Shown piece by piece: positions 8,354 through 12,782 of a stretch of 12,782 nt of DNA. The notes under the pieces were generated by a model. The model was not told the DNA's origin and did no database searches. It was given only the letters and a program-made list of their open reading frames with translations. Source of the stretch: Chloroflexota bacterium (GTDB taxonomy: Bacteria > Chloroflexota > Dormibacteria > Dormibacterales > Dormibacteraceae); the NCBI GenBank assembly GCA_005879675.1, contig VBJE01000023.1, forward strand, positions 1 to 12,782, written 5' to 3'. Position numbers and translations under genes: made by a program. The number at the start of each line of letters is the position of its first letter. Position 1 is the stretch's first letter.

Positions 8354-8800
8354 GTGGACGCCGGATCCAGCCCCAGACTCGAGTTTCGACCGGGCGTGGC
8401 GGCGAATATCGTGCCGGTCTCGCTCCTCTCTCTGGTCGGCCTCTTCTTCTTGATCGTGAGCGTGGTTGGCCGGATCTGGCAGGAGGGCATCCTGTACACG
8501 GCGTTGGCGGCTTTGCTTGTGGCCGTCTTTGGCGTGTATCCGTGGATCTACATCGCCACGTCGGCGATATGGCTCGACGGCGAGCATCTCGGCATCAGGC
8601 GACTTTTCATGTCGCGACAGGTGCCGCGAGAGCGCGTGCGGCGGGTGGTAGGGGCTCTGGGACGGATCGTCTTCGTCGGCCCCGACAACCGCATCTTGCT
8701 GACTTCCGCGCGAGTCTGGACCGACGATCAGCTGAGGGCGCTCGCCGCGCAGTTGGGCGTCAAGCTGGAGGGCGGTGCCAGGTCCCTCGGCCCGCTGTAA
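8354..8800 (+). CDS. Two-helix membrane protein with PH-like C-terminal domain; candidate immunity protein
   Basis: The product is 148 residues from GTG at 8354, only 15 bp after the stop of the giant gene, so it is almost certainly co-transcribed. Two hydrophobic helices (about 19-38 and 46-67) are followed by a soluble region (68-140). Its pattern (IWLDGEHLGIRRLFMSRQVPRERVRRVVG, shown in part as GIRRLFMSRQVPRERV) resembles bacterial PH-domain membrane proteins: a short beta hairpin, a basic patch, then strands ending in a helix (DDQLRALAAQLGV). No Shine-Dalgarno of good quality precedes the GTG; aagg at 8337-8340 is about 13 bases away, and stop-to-start coupling may serve instead. Position and membrane location fit an immunity protein against a membrane-acting tip, but that is inference. 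It could be a general membrane protein unrelated to the giant gene. Confidence 0.8.
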   Translation: MDAGSSPRLEFRPGVAANIVPVSLLSLVGLFFLIVSVVGRIWQEGILYTALAALLVAVFGVYPWIYIATSAIWLDGEHLGIRRLFMSRQVPRERVRRVVGALGRIVFVGPDNRILLTSARVWTDDQLRALAAQLGVKLEGGARSLGPL

Positions 8801-8831
8801 TCCGGCGCCGATTCGATCGTCGGTCGGTGGT

Positions 8832-9845
8832 CTAGAGCGCTGAGCGGTAGATACCCAGCAGTTCTTCGGCAGAGTGCTTGCCCGCCAGCTCCTCCGCGGC
8901 GCGCCGCAGCTCCGCCTCGCCGACGCCGTACGCCGAGATGTGCCGCGGTAATCCCAGTGTCGCGAGCAGTCGCTGCACGCAGGCCGGAGCGTCGCCGCCC
9001 ATCGTGCTGGACAGGATGGACATGCGCTCCGGCATCCGCGCCGCCAGATACCGCATGACGTGGGGCAGCAGCAGGCACGACGTCACCCCGTGCGGGATGC
9101 CGTGGCGGGCGCCTATCTGCTTGCCCATCACGTGGCTCAGGCCCGCGGCGGATGCCCCTGGCAGCGTGAACGAGAACCATGCCGCGAGCTGGTTCTCGGT
9201 GCGAACGCCCGCGTCCCCAGGGGCCGATTTCGCCCGGGGCAGCGAGTCGACCAGGCGGCGGATCGCCTCCAGCGCCATCGCGTCGTTGAAGGGATGCTCG
9301 CCCTCGGCCAGGAAGCCTTCGACCGCATGGTCGAGGGCCCGGATGCCGGTCGACAGCCAGAGATCGAGCGGGGTCATCAGGGCGAGGTCGCCGTCGTAGA
9401 TCACAGTCTCGACCAGCAATCGCGGGTCGCGCATGCCGGCCTTGTCGCCGGCGTCGTTCGTGTACCCGGCGCCGGCCGCCAGCTCGGCAACGGAGAGCGT
9501 TGTGGGGATGGCGACGTGGGGGACGGCGCGGCCATCGTCACCCGCGAGCCTGACGGAGATGATCTTGGCCGCGTCGATGGCGCTGCCTCCGCCGAAGCTG
9601 ACGATGGCGCCGGCGCCGACGGCCTGCTCGACGCCGGCATCGACCTGCGCCAATGGCGCGTGCTGGCCGACCAGGATCGTTGTCGCGGTCGTGACCCCAA
9701 GCCGCTCTGACTTGTCGACCAGAGATCGCGTCGTGACCAGGGCAACGCGGTCCGCATGCAGGCGTTCCAGCTCCGCTTGCAGGTGGGCGACCGAGCCTGC
9801 GCCCCAATGGATGACGCGCGGATTCGAATAGCTGAAGACCGCCAT
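8832..9845 (-). CDS. Iron-containing alcohol dehydrogenase family, maleylacetate-reductase-like
   Basis: The protein is 337 residues from ATG at 9845, nearer the ~350 of maleylacetate reductases than the ~380 of classical Fe-alcohol dehydrogenases. The N-terminal half binds NAD(P)H: GGGSAIDAAKI (85-95) and IPTTLSVAE (113-121). The C-terminal helical half carries the usual metal site region: H173 (ALDHAVEG), H238 (GLSHVMG) and H252 (IPHGV). The position that is normally the metal-binding Asp (D-A-L-x-H) is R169. Maleylacetate reductases also lack this Asp, so a metal-independent reductase acting late in aromatic-ring (hydroxyquinol or chlorocatechol) breakdown is likely, with the substrate unproven. 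It converges with the small membrane-protein gene and is divergent from an alpha/beta hydrolase over a 25-bp gap, suggesting joint control. Confidence 0.85.
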   Translation of the reverse strand: MAVFSYSNPRVIHWGAGSVAHLQAELERLHADRVALVTTRSLVDKSERLGVTTATTILVGQHAPLAQVDAGVEQAVGAGAIVSFGGGSAIDAAKIISVRLAGDDGRAVPHVAIPTTLSVAELAAGAGYTNDAGDKAGMRDPRLLVETVIYDGDLALMTPLDLWLSTGIRALDHAVEGFLAEGEHPFNDAMALEAIRRLVDSLPRAKSAPGDAGVRTENQLAAWFSFTLPGASAAGLSHVMGKQIGARHGIPHGVTSCLLLPHVMRYLAARMPERMSILSSTMGGDAPACVQRLLATLGLPRHISAYGVGEAELRRAAEELAGKHSAEELLGIYRSAL

Positions 9846-9856
9846 CAGGCTCTGGT

Positions 9857-9862
9857 CATACT
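9857..9862 (+). promoter_or_regulatory. Possible -10 element for the hydrolase gene
   Basis: CATACT (four of six matches to TATAAT) lies eight bases before the ATG at 9871, which would place the start point at or next to the start codon and give a leaderless or nearly leaderless message. The matching -35 is poor (ctgaag at 9832-9837 with a long spacer). The whole divergent gap is only 25 bp and has no strong ribosome-binding site. This call is speculative. Confidence 0.25.
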
Positions 9863-9870
9863 AGGTCGCG

Positions 9871-10497
9871 ATGGCGATCGCTCACGGACAGAGGATCGTG
9901 CAGGCCGGCGAGGACCTCCTCGGCGCGCGTGCGGCGATGATCCTCCTCCACGGGCGCGGCGCCACCGCGGAGGACATCATGACGATCGCCTCCGAGGTCC
10001 ATCAGCCAGGCTGGGCCTACCTCGCGCCGCAAGCGGCGGGCAACACCTGGTATCCGAACCCGTTCACCGCCCCGCTGGAGGCCAACGAGCCGTATCTGAG
10101 CGCGGCGCTGGACATGCTCTCGAGGCTTGTCGAACGTGTCGAGGCGCGGGTGCCGGCGCAGCGCATGATCCTGCTCGGCTTCTCCCAGGGTGCCTGCCTC
10201 ACGCTCGAGTGGGCGGCGCGGAACGCGCGCAGATACGGCGCGGTCGTAGGGCTGAGCGGTGGATTGATCGGGCCGGACGGCACGCCTCGCGAGTACCCCG
10301 GCACCTTCGACCACACGCCGGTCTTCCTCGGCTGCAGCGACATCGACCCGCACATCCCGATGCCACGCGTGGTCGAGGCGGGCGAGGTCTTCAAGCGGAT
10401 GGGCGCCGCCGTCACGGTGCGGTTCTACCCCGGCATGGGGCATATGGTCGGCGTCGAGGAGCTGGCATCGATCCGCGAGCTGGCCAGCTCGATCTAG
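9871..10497 (+). CDS. Phospholipase/carboxylesterase-type alpha/beta hydrolase
   Basis: The protein is a 208-residue serine hydrolase of the small carboxylesterase group (about 200-220 residues). An oxyanion-loop motif LLHGRGATAED (25-35), the nucleophile elbow GFSQG with S105, an acid in DPHIP (D159) and a base in GMGH (H191) give a complete catalytic triad. There is no signal peptide or membrane helix, so it should be cytosolic. Relatives include MhqD-type hydrolases linked to hydroquinone and quinone stress genes, and other members cleave short-chain esters. The divergent maleylacetate-reductase-like neighbour makes a role in aromatic or quinone breakdown plausible but unproven. A GC-rich hairpin 28 bp after its stop ends the unit. 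Confidence 0.85.
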   Translation: MAIAHGQRIVQAGEDLLGARAAMILLHGRGATAEDIMTIASEVHQPGWAYLAPQAAGNTWYPNPFTAPLEANEPYLSAALDMLSRLVERVEARVPAQRMILLGFSQGACLTLEWAARNARRYGAVVGLSGGLIGPDGTPREYPGTFDHTPVFLGCSDIDPHIPMPRVVEAGEVFKRMGAAVTVRFYPGMGHMVGVEELASIRELASSI

Positions 10498-10525
10498 CTC
10501 TTCCTTCATAGCCAGCGTCGCTTTG

Positions 10526-10548
10526 GCGGCCGGGTTCATCCCGGCCGC
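10526..10548 (+). terminator. Hairpin after the hydrolase gene
   Basis: A perfect 9-bp stem (gcggccggg, 10526-10534, against cccggccgc, 10540-10548) with a 5-base loop lies 28 bp after the stop codon. It is followed by aacttgttcgaa rather than a T-run, so termination would be of the T-poor type often seen in GC-rich genomes. Confidence 0.55.
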
Positions 10549-10652
10549 AACTTGTTCGAAACGTCTCCCAAACGCCGCGTCGAGTGGCTACTAAGTCAAG
10601 GCCAACCTCACACCGGAATGGGAGCAGCGCCTGCGGCGGAGCCGCACGCGCG

Positions 10653-10683
10653 ATGAGGGAAAACCATCCGGGTTTTCCCTCAT
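10653..10683 (-). terminator. Perfect 13-bp hairpin after the ferritin-like gene
   Basis: The arms atgagggaaaacc (10653-10665) and ggttttccctcat (10671-10683) are exact reverse complements around a 5-base loop. The hairpin begins two bases past the ferritin stop codon (10686-10688). No T-run follows on the minus strand. A weaker 6-bp hairpin (tgcggc/gccgca, 10632-10646) lies just beyond. The two hairpins together with the one at 10526-10548 give both converging units a stop. Confidence 0.6.
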
Positions 10684-10685
10684 GT

Positions 10686-11006
10686 TTACGCCTTCTTCTC
10701 GGCCTCCTCGCCTTCCTCGCCGTGCTCGACGATGTCCCCGGTCGTGAACAGCACCGCCTGCAGGACCGCCCGCCACTTGGGCTTGCGCCGGGAAAGGAAT
10801 TCGAGGGCCATGGCGAAGTGCTTGAACTCCTCCTCCTGGGCCTCTTCCATGATCGCCCGAGCCGCCGGGTCGCGCTCCAGGGACATGCGCTGCTCGTACC
10901 ACCCAATCGCCTCGGCCTCTTCCTGCAGCGACGCGGCCATGCGAGCGAAAGTGCGGATCTCCTGGTTCAAATCCCCGGCGGGTTCGTGATACTGGTCAGT
11001 CGGCAT
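10686..11006 (-). CDS. Encapsulated-ferritin-like (EncFtn) protein without visible cargo-loading tail
   Basis: The protein is 106 residues from ATG at 11006 and matches the EncFtn family, in which half-ferritin chains pair to build a ferroxidase centre. The signature QEEAEAIGWYEQR (28-40) supplies E29/E30/E32, W36 and Y37. QEEEFKHFAMALEFL (57-71) supplies E60 and H63. These align with E31/E32/E34, W38, Y39, E62 and H65 of the Rhodospirillum rubrum protein with a constant offset of two. The conserved KW (77-78) and LFTTGDI (86-92) follow. In encapsulin cargo the chain normally continues to a hydrophobic targeting peptide; here it ends in an acidic/lysine tail (EHGEEGEEAEKKA). No encapsulin gene is in the window. 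The ribosome-binding site is weak. It would oxidise Fe(II), protecting the cell from iron-driven oxidative damage, and is divergent from a membrane stress gene over 35 bp. Confidence 0.88.
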   Translation of the reverse strand: MPTDQYHEPAGDLNQEIRTFARMAASLQEEAEAIGWYEQRMSLERDPAARAIMEEAQEEEFKHFAMALEFLSRRKPKWRAVLQAVLFTTGDIVEHGEEGEEAEKKA

Positions 11007-11041
11007 TGCAAGGCAAAGCGTAGAGGAGGCTGGACAGAGCG

Positions 11042-11311
11042 GTGACTCTCGAGAACGTCGTCGTCTACATAGTGGTTGGCCTGATCGCCGGGTTCCTCGC
11101 CAGCCGGATCGTGCTGGGCAAGGGTCGCGGCTGGTTGATGGACATCCTGATCGGCATCGTCGGCGCGATCGTCGGCGGCTGGCTGGCGAACCAGCTCCAC
11201 ATCCAGGTCAACCTGGGCCCGGACATCCTGAACAAGATCATCATCGCCTTCGTCGGCGCGGTGATCCTGCTCCTGATCTGGCGCCTGATCTTCCGCGGCC
11301 GCAGGAAATAG
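11042..11311 (+). CDS. GlsB/YeaQ/YmgE-family stress-response membrane protein
   Basis: The product is 89 residues from GTG at 11042, with gaggagg about 12 bases upstream. Three hydrophobic helices are visible (about 5-23, 32-50 and 65-84), glycine-rich in the first two (GLIAGFLASRIV, DILIGIVGAIVGGWLANQL), with a basic end (RGRRK). This is the usual size and pattern of the family once called transglycosylase-associated proteins, small inner-membrane proteins induced by general or envelope stress whose molecular role is poorly defined. It is divergent from the ferritin-like gene and 30 bp ahead of the oxidoreductase gene, with which it may be co-transcribed. Confidence 0.88.
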   Translation: MTLENVVVYIVVGLIAGFLASRIVLGKGRGWLMDILIGIVGAIVGGWLANQLHIQVNLGPDILNKIIIAFVGAVILLLIWRLIFRGRRK

Positions 11312-11330
11312 GCCCGGCCCCGATCGTCTT

Positions 11331-11350
11331 GTAGTCCCTGGATGGACTAC
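11331..11350 (+). promoter_or_regulatory. Inverted repeat enclosing the oxidoreductase start codon
   Basis: The 7-bp arms gtagtcc (11331-11337) and ggactac (11344-11350) flank a 6-base loop that contains most of the ATG (11342-11344). In RNA this would hide the start codon. No Shine-Dalgarno is seen just upstream. It may limit translation or may be chance. Confidence 0.3.
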
Positions 11351-12175
11351 GGGCAACCGGTTCGGTTCGGGATCTTTCTCACGCCCGAGGCCACGGATCG
11401 GCCCCTCCAGCTGGCGGCCCTCGCCGATGAGCTGGGTTACGACCTCATCGGTGTCCAGGACCACCCCTACCAGCGCCGGTTCTTCGACACCTGGACGCTG
11501 CTCACCGCGATCGCGATGCGCACGGAGCGGATCACGGTCTTCCCGGACGTTGCGAACCTGCCACTTCGCCCGCCCGCCATGCTTGCCAAGGCTGCGGCGA
11601 CCCTCGACATCCTGAGCGGTGGTCGCCTCGAGCTTGGTCTCGGAGCGGGCGGGTTCTGGAACGGCATCAAGGCCTACGACGGACCGGTGCGCACTCCCGG
11701 CGAGTCGGTGTCGGCAGTCGAGGAGGCGATCAAGGTGATGCGCTTTCTATGGAGCGGCCAGCACGGCATCCGTTTCGACGGCAGGTTCTATTCACTGACC
11801 GGCGCCCATTCGGGGCCGCTGCCGGCGCATCCGATCGGGATCTGGCTCGGCGCCTACAAGCCCCGCATGCTGTCGATCATCGGCCGCCTGGCCGATGGGT
11901 GGGTGCCTTCGTACGGCTACGTCAAGGAATCCGACCTGGTCGAGGGGAATCGCCGCATTGACGAGGCCGCCGGCGGAGCGGGACGCGATCCGCGGGCGAT
12001 ACGGCGCGTGCTCAACGCGGGCTACCTCGACGCTCAAACGATCGCCTCACTCGCCGTCGACTGCGGGATGGACACCTTTCTTGTCGCCGAGGATGAGATG
12101 CGCGACTTCATGTCGGAGGTCGCGCCACGGGTCAGAGAAGAAGTTGAATCACGCCGATCTCGTCGCGCTGATTGA
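11342..12175 (+). CDS. LLM-class (luciferase-like) flavin- or F420-dependent oxidoreductase
   Basis: The protein is a 277-residue single-domain luciferase-like TIM barrel, slightly short for the class (about 280-340). Signature segments are VRFGIFLTPE (7-16), AALADELGYDLIGVQDHPY (25-43, shown in part), the strand ITVFPDVANLPLRPPAMLAKAAATLD (64-89, shown in part as NLPLRPPAMLAKAAATLD), SGGRLELGLGAGGF (92-105), then PIGIWLGAYKPRML (164-177) and GRLADGWVPS (181-190). It would catalyse a hydride-transfer or monooxygenase reaction with reduced flavin or F420; the sequence alone does not decide the cofactor or substrate. The start codon sits inside a 7-bp inverted repeat. Its 3' end overlaps the methyltransferase gene by 32 bases, so the two are translated from one message. 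Confidence 0.88.
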   Translation: MDYGQPVRFGIFLTPEATDRPLQLAALADELGYDLIGVQDHPYQRRFFDTWTLLTAIAMRTERITVFPDVANLPLRPPAMLAKAAATLDILSGGRLELGLGAGGFWNGIKAYDGPVRTPGESVSAVEEAIKVMRFLWSGQHGIRFDGRFYSLTGAHSGPLPAHPIGIWLGAYKPRMLSIIGRLADGWVPSYGYVKESDLVEGNRRIDEAAGGAGRDPRAIRRVLNAGYLDAQTIASLAVDCGMDTFLVAEDEMRDFMSEVAPRVREEVESRRSRRAD

Positions 12176-12644
12176 GGGTGGCGTCGGCCGGCGGGGAGGG
12201 CGCTGGGCCGACCTCGGTGCGGGGGAGGGGGCTTTCACGCGCGCGCTCACTGACGTGCTGGGCCCCGAGGCGCATATCGTCGCCGTGGACAAGGACGCGG
12301 GAGCGCTGCGAGCGGCCGGCAGCGGTTTCGAGACGCGGGTCGCGGATTTCACCAAGCCGCTGGATCTCCACGACCTCGACGGGGTCTTGATGGCCAACTC
12401 GCTGCATTTCGTCCGCGACAAGGAGCCGGTGTTGAAAGCGGTGCGGGGAATGCTGGGCGACGGCGGCCGGCTCATCGTCGTCGAGTACGGGGCCGACCGC
12501 GGCAATCCGTGGGTGCCGTATCCCTTCACGTACGCGCATTGGGAAAAGATGGCGGCTCAGGCAGGCTTCAAGAACACGAGGCTCCTGAGGACCGTCCCGA
12601 GCCGCTGGCTGGGGAGTATGTATTCAGCTGTGTCTGAGGCCTAG
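12144..12644 (+). CDS. Small class I SAM-dependent methyltransferase (TTG start)
   Basis: The product is 166 residues if read from TTG at 12144, preceded at once by a purine-rich agagaagaag stretch (12134-12143) that can serve as Shine-Dalgarno. Upstream of that TTG the frame lies inside the oxidoreductase gene and loses methyltransferase character. Motif I (WADLGAGEGAFT, 21-32) binds S-adenosylmethionine, VAVDKD (47-51) supplies the acidic residue for the ribose, and DGVLMANSLHFV (79-90) is motif IV. LGDGGRLIVVEYG (105-117) is the strand after it. It is a compact domain with no added substrate domain, and the substrate is unknown. The 32-bp overlap with the oxidoreductase gene implies translational coupling and possibly a shared pathway. 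Its stop TAG shares the CTAG tetranucleotide with the stop of the opposing gene. Confidence 0.85.
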   Translation: MNHADLVALIEGGVGRRGGRWADLGAGEGAFTRALTDVLGPEAHIVAVDKDAGALRAAGSGFETRVADFTKPLDLHDLDGVLMANSLHFVRDKEPVLKAVRGMLGDGGRLIVVEYGADRGNPWVPYPFTYAHWEKMAAQAGFKNTRLLRTVPSRWLGSMYSAVSEA

Positions 12645-12781
12645 AAGACCTGGCTTTGCCTCTCCGCCTGCTGGGGCTGCCGTCCGCGGTGCCGGCGCAT
12701 CCAGCGCCGGATCATCACGCTCCGGCGGTCGTCGCCGCCGCCACGGCCTCCCCCACCGGGGTTGAAGCGCTTGGTCACGCC
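12641..12781 (-). CDS. 3' end of an arginine/glycine-rich gene (partial)
   Basis: A minus-strand frame open to the right edge stops with TAG at 12643-12641, leaving 46 C-terminal residues. The segment starts GVTKRFNPGGGGRGGGDD, then turns very basic (RRWMRRHRGRQPQQAERQ) and ends in SQVF. Codons end mostly in G or C, and the stop abuts the methyltransferase gene tail to tail, as expected for a real gene. The low-complexity basic tail could bind nucleic acid or membrane, but no family can be named. Confidence 0.5.
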   Translation of the reverse strand, partial: GVTKRFNPGGGGRGGGDDRRSVMIRRWMRRHRGRQPQQAERQSQVF

Positions 12782-12782
12782 G

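Noticed and set aside
7265..8587. A 440-codon minus-strand frame spanning the RHS core, tip and start of the next gene
   Set aside because: No domain pattern is visible, and it crosses two plus-strand genes with clear domains; it is a shadow frame.
8801..8831. Terminator between the small membrane-protein gene and the reductase gene
   Set aside because: Only a weak 4-bp pairing (ccga/tcgg) with no T-run is visible in this 31-bp convergent gap.
11895..12143. N-terminal extension of the methyltransferase to an upstream ATG
   Set aside because: This part is the shifted frame of the oxidoreductase gene and reads as Arg/Ser/Pro-rich nonsense; methyltransferase character begins at TTG 12144.

Overview
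The window is GC-rich (roughly two thirds G+C by eye) with strongly GC-ending codons, several GTG and one TTG start, short intergenic gaps and no RNA genes or CRISPR. The gene set (a Sec-exported WapA-like YD-repeat protein, an LLM-class flavin/F420-type oxidoreductase, an encapsulated-ferritin-like protein, a GNAT of a type common in environmental high-GC bacteria) suggests an environmental, probably soil, bacterium. A Chloroflexota/Dormibacterota- or Actinomycetota-like lineage would fit, but no marker gene here settles the taxonomy.

Layout. Bases 1-122 are the 3' end of an unidentified plus-strand gene. A palindromic repeat (172-208) follows, then a GNAT acetyltransferase (272-748) whose 5' end is uncertain. 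A small secreted protein with an acidic tail (752-1345, minus) converges on it. The secreted-protein gene and a giant 2279-residue exported YD/RHS-repeat protein (1499-8338, plus) are read divergently from a 153-bp region. That region holds two back-to-back sigma-70-like promoters whose -35 boxes are 9 bases apart. The giant protein has a signal peptide, Ig-like modules, a PA14-like domain between two related Big_1-like modules, about 30 YD repeats, an RHS core ending in DPTG, and a variable 171-residue glycine-rich hydrophobic tip. A small two-helix membrane protein (8354-8800) follows 15 bp later, where a cognate immunity gene would sit.

The second part is metabolic and stress-related. An iron-ADH/maleylacetate-reductase-like enzyme (8832-9845, minus) is divergent from a phospholipase/carboxylesterase-type hydrolase (9871-10497, plus), which ends at a clear hairpin. 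An EncFtn-like ferritin (10686-11006, minus), followed by a perfect 13-bp hairpin, is divergent from a GlsB/YeaQ-type membrane stress protein (11042-11311, plus). An LLM-class oxidoreductase (11342-12175) overlaps a small SAM methyltransferase (12144-12644). The methyltransferase shares a CTAG stop with the 3' end of an arginine-rich minus-strand gene that runs off the right edge.

The most noteworthy candidate system is the exported YD-repeat giant with its unassigned hydrophobic tip and adjacent small membrane protein, a possible contact-dependent toxin/immunity pair. Second is the EncFtn-like ferritin that appears to lack the cargo-loading tail and has no encapsulin gene beside it in this window.
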